Position numbers and translations under genes: made by a program
Shown: positions 1 through 7,703 of the stretch, one piece after another
How the letters are laid out: every line of letters starts with the position of its first letter
Position numbering within the stretch: the stretch's first letter is position 1
Source: an uncultured Bacilli bacterium
GTDB lineage: Bacteria; Bacillota_I; Bacilli_A; RF39; UBA660
Assembly: GCA_934120015.1 (NCBI GenBank)
Contig: CAKOTD010000010.1
Coordinates: 1 to 40,416 of the forward strand
Reading direction: 5' to 3'
Length of the DNA: 40,416 nt
Notes under the pieces: model-generated
What the model was told of the DNA's origin: nothing
What the model saw: only the letters and a program-made list of their open reading frames with translations
The model's database searches: none

Positions 1-29
1 TCTATCACAAATTAATTATAACAAAAAAT

Positions 30-75
30 GTCCCCAAAGGGGACGGATAACAAAATTTATTTTGTTATTTTTTTA
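30..75 (+). terminator. Terminator of an upstream gene outside the window
   Basis: Two hairpins follow each other. The first has arms GTCCCC and GGGGAC (30-35 and 39-44). The second has 10-bp arms ATAACAAAAT and ATTTTGTTAT (47-56 and 59-68) and runs directly into a T tract. The second hairpin is symmetric enough to work on both strands. It presumably ends a gene that lies left of the window. Confidence 0.7.
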
Positions 76-151
76 ATCAAAAAATTTAATAAATTGTAGA
101 TTTTATTACCATTCTATTGTATAATAAAAACTTATTAAGGGAGTGCTAGTT

Positions 152-1582
152 ATGAAGGATGAATTGAGCCTAATAAAGAAAAGATATGGAGAAAAATTTA
201 GTCACCTTTGCCGAAATCTATTTCCAACTATATTAGAAGAAGAAGGTATGTTAATAAATATACTTGCTGATCATTTTGATAGTACGCATTTCTTATATGA
301 TGATATAATAAACAATAGTTTAGTACAATGTTTTAAAAATTATATTTATAGTATTGCTAAAACCAATACTTTATTTAAAGAAAAAATTGTTATTGAGAAA
401 CCAGAAGTATTAATGAATTCTGTTGGATATGTTTTAAAAGAATGTAAAAGTGAAGAAGAAATACAATCTTATAAGAAGTATTATAAAGATGATGAGAGAA
501 TATGTACTTTTAATGGTGGAAGATTAAATAGTGCCCGTGTTTTTTTTGCGGTAAAGAGAAATGTAGATAGTATAAATAGAGAAACCTTTAAAAAACCTAA
601 AAGACAAGATGAGTATGGAACAAGTGTAATAAGTATCCAATTTACAAATGATGGGACTAACACTTTATCAATAAAAAATAGATATAATTCTAAGGTAAAG
701 AATCCTGATGCTACTTTTTCTAATAATTTAGATAACATTGTTGCAGGACTTACAGAGAGTTTTGAAAAAACTTATGGACTTATTCAAAAATATAAAAACA
801 ATAAGTTTGAAATACCTAATTATGTATCTGCAAGTAATGGGAAATTTTATAGATATAATTATAAAATAAATAATATTTATTATTGTATAAATAATGTAAT
901 CATAGACAATTTTGAAGTAAAAAAATATGATAAAGAAAAATATATAGTATTAGATTATTTTATACTTGATTTAGTTAACAAAAGAATATTTTTATATGAT
1001 GATAATATAGATGATAGCTTTACAGATACTATAACAAATATAACTAATATAGATGTTATAAATAATGGAGATAATAAATTAATAATCTTAAAAAATAATG
1101 GAGAAAATATAGAAATATTATTAAATAAATATAATCAAATTATAGAATATAAAAATAATAATCTAAATCAAATTGCTGAAAATTTTATGTATCAAAATTA
1201 CACAATGAAAGAATTTGAATCATTGAATTTAGAAAAAATAGGTTATAGTTTCCTTTTACTAAATAGATGTTTAGAAAAAATTAATATACCAAATGTAACT
1301 CAAATAGATAATTGCTTTTTATTTAATAATAAAGCATTAAAAAGAATTTGCTTTTCAAAGTTAGAAAAAACAGGTATAGGATTTCTATTTCACAATAAAT
1401 GCATAGAAGAAGTAGAATGCCAAAATTTGAAAGAAATAGGAGACTGGTTTTTACAAAATGCTAGTGCTTTAAAACAAATAAATATCCCTAAATTAGATAG
1501 TTTAAATGTAAATTATTTAAGTGAATATGTATATAATTTAATTGATAAAGATAAGGTCAAAATAAAGATTCTTACAAAGTAG
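152..1582 (+). CDS. Hypothetical protein with C-terminal leucine-rich repeats
   Basis: This is a 476-residue protein with no signal peptide or membrane segment. I chose ATG 152 over GTG 143 because AAGGGAG (137-143) lies about 8 bases upstream. The N-terminal half is a charged region of unknown fold. The last 110 or so residues contain repeats of about 23 residues in which short motifs such as 'INIPNV' and 'INIPKL' alternate with 'IG.FL' turns. This spacing is typical of LRR_5 (BspA-like) repeats. No catalytic motif is visible. A terminator stands before it and lon has its own promoter after it, so it is probably transcribed alone. LRR_5 proteins are usually binding or surface proteins, but no export signal supports that here. 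The function is unknown. Confidence 0.75.
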   Translation: MKDELSLIKKRYGEKFSHLCRNLFPTILEEEGMLINILADHFDSTHFLYDDIINNSLVQCFKNYIYSIAKTNTLFKEKIVIEKPEVLMNSVGYVLKECKSEEEIQSYKKYYKDDERICTFNGGRLNSARVFFAVKRNVDSINRETFKKPKRQDEYGTSVISIQFTNDGTNTLSIKNRYNSKVKNPDATFSNNLDNIVAGLTESFEKTYGLIQKYKNNKFEIPNYVSASNGKFYRYNYKINNIYYCINNVIIDNFEVKKYDKEKYIVLDYFILDLVNKRIFLYDDNIDDSFTDTITNITNIDVINNGDNKLIILKNNGENIEILLNKYNQIIEYKNNNLNQIAENFMYQNYTMKEFESLNLEKIGYSFLLLNRCLEKINIPNVTQIDNCFLFNNKALKRICFSKLEKTGIGFLFHNKCIEEVECQNLKEIGDWFLQNASALKQINIPKLDSLNVNYLSEYVYNLIDKDKVKIKILTK

Positions 1583-1645
1583 ATTTATGAAATTCAATAG
1601 ATAATTATATGAAAAAAATAAAGTATAAATTTATGAATAAAAGTG

Positions 1646-1674
1646 TAGACTTTTATTCTTTTTTGATTTATAAT
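1646..1674 (+). promoter_or_regulatory. Sigma-A-type promoter for lon
   Basis: The -35 is TAGACT (1646-1651) and the -10 is a perfect TATAAT (1669-1674), with a 17-base spacer. A Shine-Dalgarno GGAGG follows just before the lon start. No CtsR tandem heptad or CIRCE repeat is visible around it. Confidence 0.6.
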
Positions 1675-1703
1675 AAAAATCAATTTATGAGGAGGCGCAG
1701 TTT

Positions 1704-4046
1704 ATGAAAAAAATAAATCTACCTGTTATATTACTTAAAGGTATTGTTTTATTACCTCATAATGAATTGAGATTAGAGTTTGAAAATAATGAAAGTAAAA
1801 ATATTATTGATGAAGCTGAATATTTTCACGATAACAAACTATTAGTTATAAATCAAATTAACTTGATTGAACAAAGTAAAGATATAAATGAATTACCGAA
1901 AGTAGGAGTAATTTCTAAAATAAGTCATAAAATGGAATTACCAAATGGTAATATCAGAATAACACTAACTGGTTTATCTAGGGCTTATGTAAATGAATAC
2001 TTAAATGTTAGTAAGGACTTTAATAACTTAGAATCTATTGTTTCAGAAATTAGTGAAATAATGCCAGATATTACAGAAGAACCTATTTTATTAAAGAAAG
2101 TATATAATGATTTCCAAAAACATATAAAAATAGTTCCATACATAACTAATAGTATTTTATCTACATTAGTTAATGTAAAAAATTTATCTAAAATGACAGA
2201 TATTGTAGCAAATCAAGTAGCTCAAACAAATGAACGATTAAATGAATATTTGATGCAGTTTGATATCTCAGAAAGAGCAGAAATGGTTCTTAAAGATATG
2301 TATGAGCAACAAGAAATGTATCGTTTAGAAAAGAATATAGAACAAAAAGTAAAGAAAAGTATTGATAATAATCAAAAGGAATATTTTTTGAGAGAAAAAA
2401 TTAAAATTATTAAGGAAGAACTTGGGGATATCAATACTAAAGATGATGAAGTAATCAAGTTGAGAGAAAAATTAGAAAGTTTAGATGCTCCAGATAAAAT
2501 TAAAAATAGACTTGAAGAAGAAATTAAAAAATTTGAAGGACTTACTAATTTGACTCCAGAAATAAATGTCGTAAGAACTTATATTGATTGGATGTTAAAT
2601 TTACCATGGAATAAAAAAACAATTGACAATGATGATTTAAAAAGCGTTAGAAATATATTAGATAGTTCTCATTATGGATTAGATAAAGTAAAGATGAGAA
2701 TTGTAGAGTATCTGGCAGTAAAAAAAATGACTAATAGCTTAAAAAGTCCCATTATTTGTCTAGTGGGCCCTCCAGGTGTTGGAAAAACATCCTTAGTATT
2801 TAGTATTGCCAAAGCACTTAATCGTGAATTTACTAAGATATCCGTGGGAGGCATTCATGATGAAAGTGAAATAATAGGACATAGAAGAAGTTATGTTGGG
2901 GCTAATCCTGGTCGAATCATTCAAGGGTTAAAAAAATCAAAAAGTAGTAATCCGGTTTTTTTAATTGATGAAATAGACAAAATGACAAAAGATATCAAAG
3001 GAGATCCAGCAAGTTGTTTACTTAGTGTACTTGATCCAGAACAAAATGCTTATTTTAGTGATAACTATATTGAAGAAGAAGTAGATTTATCAAATGTTAT
3101 GTTTGTAGCAACTGCTAATTATATTGAGGATATACCTGAAGCTTTAAAAGATAGACTTGAAATAATTAATATATCTGGCTATACTGAATATGAAAAACTT
3201 GATATTGCTAAAACCCATCTTCTTGAAAAAATATGTAATGAACATGGAATAGAGTTTTCTAAAATATGTATTAGTGATGATGTTATTTTAAATATCATAA
3301 GAGGGTATACAAAAGAAGCTGGAGTTCGTGAACTTGAAAGGTGTTTAGCTAGTATTATTAGAAAAATAGTTACACAAATTGTTACTAATAATATAATAAT
3401 AGATAAAATAAATATCTTAAAAAATGATCTTGAAAAATATTTAGGAAAAGTAAAATATCATGATCATGATAAGACTGAAATTTCGGAAATTGGAATAGTT
3501 AATGGACTTGCATATACCTATTTTGGTGGAGATACTTTGCCTATTGAAGTAACATACTTTAAAGGGAATGGTAATCTATTACTTACAGGTTCCCTAGGTG
3601 ATGTAATGAAAGAAAGTGCTCAAATTGCTTTAAGTTATATTAAATCAAATAGTCGTTTATTTGGAATAGATTACGATAAATTAATTAAGAGTGATATCCA
3701 TATTCATGTTCCAGAGGGCTCTGTACCTAAAGATGGCCCTAGTGCTGGGATAACACTTACAACTGCATTAATTAGTGCTTTTGCAGGAATTAAAGTTGAT
3801 AATAAACTTGCAATGACTGGTGAAATAACATTAAGAGGGAAAGTATTACCAATCGGTGGACTTAGAGAAAAAAGTATAGGAGCATATAGAAATGGCATAA
3901 AAAAAATTATTATTCCAAGAGAAAATGCTAGAGATTTAGATGAAATACCATCTGAAATAAAACAAAGTATAGAATATGTTTTAGTAGACAACTATAAAGA
4001 TATATTTAAATTAATAAAAAAAGAACGTAATTTGGAGGTGGTATAG
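1704..4046 (+). CDS. lon: ATP-dependent protease Lon (endopeptidase La)
   Basis: Lon is a cytoplasmic AAA+ serine protease that degrades damaged and regulatory proteins. The 780 residues match full-length LonA. An N-terminal substrate-binding domain (about 1-200) and a coiled-coil linker lead to the AAA+ module. Walker A is GPPGVGKT (355-362) and Walker B is LIDEID (near 420). The protease domain has the catalytic serine in PKDGPSAG (Ser680) and the catalytic lysine in GLREKS (Lys723), almost at the E. coli numbering (679 and 722). Lon begins a tight group. The next gene starts at the base after its stop codon, and its Shine-Dalgarno GAGGTGG lies inside the lon end. The spoVID and ysxE-like genes follow, so a sporulation-linked role is possible but is inference. 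Confidence 0.97.
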   Translation: MKKINLPVILLKGIVLLPHNELRLEFENNESKNIIDEAEYFHDNKLLVINQINLIEQSKDINELPKVGVISKISHKMELPNGNIRITLTGLSRAYVNEYLNVSKDFNNLESIVSEISEIMPDITEEPILLKKVYNDFQKHIKIVPYITNSILSTLVNVKNLSKMTDIVANQVAQTNERLNEYLMQFDISERAEMVLKDMYEQQEMYRLEKNIEQKVKKSIDNNQKEYFLREKIKIIKEELGDINTKDDEVIKLREKLESLDAPDKIKNRLEEEIKKFEGLTNLTPEINVVRTYIDWMLNLPWNKKTIDNDDLKSVRNILDSSHYGLDKVKMRIVEYLAVKKMTNSLKSPIICLVGPPGVGKTSLVFSIAKALNREFTKISVGGIHDESEIIGHRRSYVGANPGRIIQGLKKSKSSNPVFLIDEIDKMTKDIKGDPASCLLSVLDPEQNAYFSDNYIEEEVDLSNVMFVATANYIEDIPEALKDRLEIINISGYTEYEKLDIAKTHLLEKICNEHGIEFSKICISDDVILNIIRGYTKEAGVRELERCLASIIRKIVTQIVTNNIIIDKINILKNDLEKYLGKVKYHDHDKTEISEIGIVNGLAYTYFGGDTLPIEVTYFKGNGNLLLTGSLGDVMKESAQIALSYIKSNSRLFGIDYDKLIKSDIHIHVPEGSVPKDGPSAGITLTTALISAFAGIKVDNKLAMTGEITLRGKVLPIGGLREKSIGAYRNGIKKIIIPRENARDLDEIPSEIKQSIEYVLVDNYKDIFKLIKKERNLEVV

Positions 4047-4712
4047 ATGGAAGAACAAAAATTATATGAAATATTAATTACATCCGTATTAAAAGTTGAT
4101 AGTAAAACTTCTAAAAAAATGTATTTGCAAATAAAAAATTATCCATTAGATTTATTATTAAAGGCATTAGAGTCAGTCTTTATAACATTAAATGAATCTA
4201 ATTATATAACTAATCAGATGATAACTAATACACATAGTATTTACGAAAATTTACTTGAAATGTATAATTATGATTCAAGAATAATTATTAGTTATAATAA
4301 AATAAAAGATTTATTAACAAATATAGTAACAGATGATTTATATATGTGTATATATGAAGATATTGAAAAAAGAGAGTTTAATAGTCAATTATTAATAAAT
4401 ATATTCAGTTCACTACCTGATAAGTTTTATGCTAGTCACTTAAATGAGTTAATGGATGATATTAGCTATGATTATTATACTATTGATTTCTTAATTAATG
4501 ATAAACCAGTTGATAGGAATATATCACTAGACAAAAGGTTTTTAAAGAGCTTAAGATATATATGCTTAGTTTATCCAAATATCTTTTGTATAGAAAAATA
4601 TCATATAAAAACAGAAAAATTATTACAAGATAATATTGAAGCAATAAAAAATAATAATATAGATTCAGAAGTAAAAAAATTAAATAAGAAAATATTAAAT
4701 TACTTTAGATAG
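4047..4712 (+). CDS. Hypothetical protein, second gene of the lon group
   Basis: This is a 221-residue, mostly helical, Asn/Lys/Ile-rich cytoplasmic protein without signal peptide, membrane segment or recognised motif. Its ATG directly abuts the lon stop codon and its Shine-Dalgarno lies inside lon, so the two are very probably translationally coupled. The next gene follows after 8 bases. It looks like a real gene from its codon use, tight spacing and ribosome site. I do not recognise the family. Its position between lon and spoVID makes a role in Lon function or in sporulation worth testing, but nothing in the sequence shows it. Confidence 0.75.
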   Translation: MEEQKLYEILITSVLKVDSKTSKKMYLQIKNYPLDLLLKALESVFITLNESNYITNQMITNTHSIYENLLEMYNYDSRIIISYNKIKDLLTNIVTDDLYMCIYEDIEKREFNSQLLINIFSSLPDKFYASHLNELMDDISYDYYTIDFLINDKPVDRNISLDKRFLKSLRYICLVYPNIFCIEKYHIKTEKLLQDNIEAIKNNNIDSEVKKLNKKILNYFR

Positions 4713-4720
4713 AGGTGTTT

Positions 4721-5377
4721 ATGAAAGTAGTAAGCAAAACAACACTTATAAATCGTTTTTTTAAAGATATGATTGTATTTTCGGGTAAAGTAAATGATTT
4801 TTTAGAATCTATAAATTTTAGTGAAGAGGAATTATGCAAATTTATTCAGTCAATTTGTATCGATATATTAAATAATTATGATTATTTATATTATGATGAT
4901 GATATTAAAAATAATCTTTTTAGGATTTTAGAAATTGGAAGAGAAAACTTTAAATCCTTAAATGAAATGATTAATGATTCAATTTCAAAATTGAATTTGG
5001 CACGACCTAGTATTAAAATATATCAAAAAGAAATATCAAACAGATTTAGTTTATTAGAAACATCTGATTTACAAAGTAAAGCAGATTTGCTTAAAGGACT
5101 TATTCATATCTCTAAAGCAAATGATTTTAATTTTCTTACTTCTCTTGTTAATTCTGATTATAATGCATTTATTGAGGCAACGAAGTCGAATTTTATATAT
5201 TTAACAAATTTAAATTATTTATTAAATAAGTATCCGTATGTAGTATTATGGGAATTTGAAAAAGTAGTAGGATTTTTAGAGGAAAATATTGAATTTGCCA
5301 AAAATAAAGATGATCATAAAATGTTATTGAACTATAGTTTAAATTGTTGTACAAAAATAAAAAAAATAGCTAGATAG
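4721..5377 (+). CDS. Hypothetical protein, third gene of the lon group
   Basis: This is a 218-residue helical, soluble protein. I chose ATG 4721 over GTG 4715 because AGAGG (4711-4715) is correctly spaced for the ATG. It resembles its upstream neighbour in size, composition and helical character, although I cannot align the two by eye. It has no signal peptide, membrane segment or catalytic motif. The stop codon lies in a terminator hairpin, so it is the last gene of the lon transcript. The function is unknown. Confidence 0.72.
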   Translation: MKVVSKTTLINRFFKDMIVFSGKVNDFLESINFSEEELCKFIQSICIDILNNYDYLYYDDDIKNNLFRILEIGRENFKSLNEMINDSISKLNLARPSIKIYQKEISNRFSLLETSDLQSKADLLKGLIHISKANDFNFLTSLVNSDYNAFIEATKSNFIYLTNLNYLLNKYPYVVLWEFEKVVGFLEENIEFAKNKDDHKMLLNYSLNCCTKIKKIAR

Positions 5378-5397
5378 TAATAATATCTAGTTTTTTT
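5370..5397 (+). terminator. Terminator of the lon group
   Basis: The stem has arms CTAGATA (5370-5376) and TATCTAG (5384-5390), a 7-base loop and a run of seven T. It overlaps the stop codon of the preceding gene and separates the lon group from spoVID. Confidence 0.7.
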
Positions 5398-5430
5398 CAT
5401 ATTATTTAATGAATATGGAGGAATGAATAG

Positions 5431-6114
5431 ATGAAAAAGATAGTACCTTTTAAAAAGGATTTAAACTTTAAAACCAATTTATCAGAAATAACTAGTATAT
5501 CTTTAGAACATAGTTTAAAATTGTCTAATAATAATCTTGTAACTGGTAATTTTATTATAACTGGTGATTATAAAATGACTGATAATAGTACTAATACAGA
5601 AAGCTTTTCTTTTGAATTACCATTTGATATAAATATTGATGAAAAATATGATACTAAAAATTTAAATATTGATATAGATGACTTTTATTATGAAATTATT
5701 GATAATAAAATATTATCTGTTAATATAGATGTTTTACTTGATAAATTAGAAGAAGTACCACTTATTGTTAATAATGAAACAACTGTTGAAAGATGTTATG
5801 ATGAAGAGGAGTTTCCATTTAAAGAAATAGAAAATGTTGTTCCTACTGAACTAACAAAAGAAACAGAAGAAGATACAAAGAGAAATAATATAGAAAAAGA
5901 TGAAAATGTAAAATCAATTTTTAATAATTTTGATGATTCTACAGATACATTTTCAACCTATAGAGTATATATATTTAGAGAAACTGATACTATCGAAGGT
6001 ATTATGAAAAAATATAGTATAAGCAATGAAAATTTGAGTTTATATAATAACTTAAGTGATATTAAAATAGGTGATAAAATTATAATACCAAGTTTTAAAA
6101 ATGAAAAAGTATAA
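5431..6114 (+). CDS. spoVID: Short SpoVID-like spore coat morphogenetic protein with LysM domain
   Basis: SpoVID binds SpoIVA and guides coat encasement of the forespore in the mother cell. This 227-residue protein has the family layout in short form. The N-terminal beta-rich domain (about 1-110) shows the 'isLeh.lkl..nn.vtGnf.itGdY' pattern with a 'FELPF.I' strand. An acidic, low-complexity linker (about 115-170) follows, then a C-terminal LysM domain (about 176-224) with the 'DTIEGIMKKY' start and 'LSDIKIGDKIIIP' end. B. subtilis SpoVID is about 575 residues, so the linker here is very reduced. It overlaps the ysxE-like gene by 14 bases, the same neighbour as in Bacillus. The Shine-Dalgarno is GGAGG. 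I am confident of the family; the symbol rests on domain order and neighbourhood. Confidence 0.85.
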   Translation: MKKIVPFKKDLNFKTNLSEITSISLEHSLKLSNNNLVTGNFIITGDYKMTDNSTNTESFSFELPFDINIDEKYDTKNLNIDIDDFYYEIIDNKILSVNIDVLLDKLEEVPLIVNNETTVERCYDEEEFPFKEIENVVPTELTKETEEDTKRNNIEKDENVKSIFNNFDDSTDTFSTYRVYIFRETDTIEGIMKKYSISNENLSLYNNLSDIKIGDKIIIPSFKNEKV

Positions 6115-7015
6115 TGAAATACTTAAAAAATATGGATTAAAACCTTATAAATATGAATTAATTGGTAAAGTAGTTATTATTACCTGCCTTGATAAGAAGT
6201 ATGTCTTAAAACAAAAAAATAGAGATGAAAATAATCAAATATATAAATATTTGGAATCCAGAAATTTTGACTACTATCCTAAAATCTATAGTGATAATAA
6301 TGACGATTATACTTTAATGGAATATGTTGATGAAATAGATATTCCAAAAGAACAAAAAATGCAAGATTTAATAGAAATGGTTGCACTTTTACATAATAAA
6401 ACAACACATTATAAAGAAATTAACCCTGATGATTACAAAAAAATATATGAGGATATATCTAATAATATAGAATATTTAACTAGCTATTATAATGATATAC
6501 TTGAAATAATAGAAAGCCATATATATATGAGTCCAAGTGAGTATTTACTTGCTAGAAATTGTTCTAAAATATTTGGTTCTTTAAATTATTGTAAAAAGGA
6601 AATTAAAGCATGGTTAGATATTATAAAAAATAAAAAAAAACAACGCTTTGTTGTTTTACACAATAATTTAGATTTATCACATTTTATAAAAAATAAGGAC
6701 TATTATTTGTTAAACTGGGAAAAATCAAAAATAGATATTCCCATATTTGATATATATAAATTGTATAAAAGAAATGCAATTGACTTTGATTTTTCTAGTT
6801 TATTAAAATTATATGAAAAAAGTTATCCACTTCTTGAAGAAGAACGTAAATTATTTTTTATTTTAATTTCTCTTCCTGATAAAATAGAATTTAGCAATAA
6901 TGAGCTTGAAGATTGCATCAAAATTAGTAAATTTATTGATTACATGTATAAAACGGAAAGTTTATTATCACCATATTATTCTAAAGAAGGAAAAGAGCAA
7001 GAAAATAATAAATAG
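6101..7015 (+). CDS. ysxE: YsxE/CotS-like spore coat kinase homologue
   Basis: This 304-residue protein has the layout of the CotS/YsxE group of phosphotransferase-fold coat proteins. The N-terminal lobe has a 'YVLKQ' lysine strand and a hinge-like 'LMEYVDE' at about 72-78. A helical region follows, then a 'VVLHNNLDLSHFI' loop (about 184-196), where an active APH kinase would have HGDLH-x4-N. The catalytic aspartate position reads N-N-L-D, so activity is uncertain. A later 'LLNWEKS' takes the place of the metal-binding segment. The start overlaps spoVID by 14 bases, giving the same spoVID-ysxE pair as in Bacillus, so the role is probably coat assembly in the mother cell. Confidence 0.8.
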   Translation: MKKYNEILKKYGLKPYKYELIGKVVIITCLDKKYVLKQKNRDENNQIYKYLESRNFDYYPKIYSDNNDDYTLMEYVDEIDIPKEQKMQDLIEMVALLHNKTTHYKEINPDDYKKIYEDISNNIEYLTSYYNDILEIIESHIYMSPSEYLLARNCSKIFGSLNYCKKEIKAWLDIIKNKKKQRFVVLHNNLDLSHFIKNKDYYLLNWEKSKIDIPIFDIYKLYKRNAIDFDFSSLLKLYEKSYPLLEEERKLFFILISLPDKIEFSNNELEDCIKISKFIDYMYKTESLLSPYYSKEGKEQENNK

Positions 7016-7150
7016 GAAAATAAGAAAAATATTAAACCTAGTAACAATAAATAAGGTTATAATAATTTGATACATTAAAATGATACTAAAACAGAATAAA
7101 AGAATAAACCATTTTCCACGACCACACCACCAATTTTTATTCATAAACAT
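6968..7150 (-). CDS. Possible small membrane protein
   Basis: This is a 60-residue (or 58-residue) reading frame convergent with the ysxE-like gene, overlapping its 3' end by 48 bases. A Shine-Dalgarno-like AGGTGA lies just upstream of two in-frame ATGs (7150 and 7144). The N-terminus is rich in Trp, Lys and Arg, followed by two strongly hydrophobic stretches that would make a hairpin of two membrane segments. It occupies a stretch that otherwise has no gene. The ribosome site and amphipathic layout favour a real gene, but A+T-rich DNA often gives false hydrophobic frames. Confidence 0.4.
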   Translation of the reverse strand: MFMNKNWWCGRGKWFILLFCFSIILMYQIIITLFIVTRFNIFLIFLFIIFLLFSFFRIIW

Positions 7151-7291
7151 TCACCTATATTATCTTATACAGTTTACAGATTTTAGTATAGGTATAAAAA
7201 CTATTTCAATTAGTAAAATAAATCTTTATAAAAGTAGAAATTGAGAAAATCTTTTTCTTCTTTTTTTATAAAATATTTTTTTTAAATTTTC
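7151..7291. other. Non-coding stretch between divergent genes
   Basis: I see no gene, RNA or repeat here. It lies between the start of the possible minus-strand membrane protein and the ywiB promoter. It holds long A and T tracts only. Confidence 0.5.
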
Positions 7292-7320
7292 TTGCTTTTT
7301 TCTATACATACTGATATAAT
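7292..7320 (+). promoter_or_regulatory. Sigma-A-type promoter of the ywiB-argS-rpoE block
   Basis: The -35 is TTGCTT (7292-7297) and the -10 is TATAAT (7315-7320), with a 17-base spacer and an extended TGA immediately before the -10. The predicted transcript start near 7327 leaves no room for a ribosome site before ATG 7332, which supports TTG 7350 as the ywiB start. Confidence 0.65.
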
Positions 7321-7349
7321 TACAATCGGTAATGAAAGGTTTGATATTT

Positions 7350-7703
7350 TTGCCAAAAATAAAAATAAAATACAAGCTTAAATCTGGTGATGATATTATA
7401 AAAAAAGAATTACTTGGAATCAAAAGAAACGAAGTACTTACTTTTAAAGATGATGATTTTTTGACAAATATTACTACCAGAGACAATAATATAATAATAA
7501 AGCGTGATAATAATGATACTTGTTTAACCATTTTTTTAGGTGATATAGCTAAAGGAACATATCTCCTTAAAGAATATAATAAACAAATAGATTTTAATGT
7601 TGATTTACATAAAAAACAAATAACACATAATATGATATATTTTGAATATGAAGGTAATGATAACAAAGTAGAATATGAACTTTATTACGAGGTGATTGAA
7701 TGA
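7350..7703 (+). CDS. ywiB: YwiB/DUF1934 family beta-barrel protein
   Basis: This is a 117-residue, beta-rich protein of the DUF1934 (YwiB) family. YwiB proteins are small lipocalin-like barrels of unclear function found next to argS. The strands alternate charged and hydrophobic residues, and the end ('YFEYEG...VEYELYYEV') is typical. I chose TTG 7350, with AAAGG (7335-7339) ten bases before it, because the promoter starts transcription only about five bases before the alternative ATG 7332. The stop codon overlaps the argS start as ATGA, so the two are translationally coupled. The block ywiB-argS-rpoE has the same order as in B. subtilis. Confidence 0.82.
   Translation: MPKIKIKYKLKSGDDIIKKELLGIKRNEVLTFKDDDFLTNITTRDNNIIIKRDNNDTCLTIFLGDIAKGTYLLKEYNKQIDFNVDLHKKQITHNMIYFEYEGNDNKVEYELYYEVIE

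Noticed and set aside
141..150. GAGTGCTAG before the first gene resembles the right half of a CIRCE (HrcA) operator.
   Set aside because: The matching left half TTAGCACTC is absent 9 bases upstream. The sequence is explained by the ribosome site and GTG/ATG start region.
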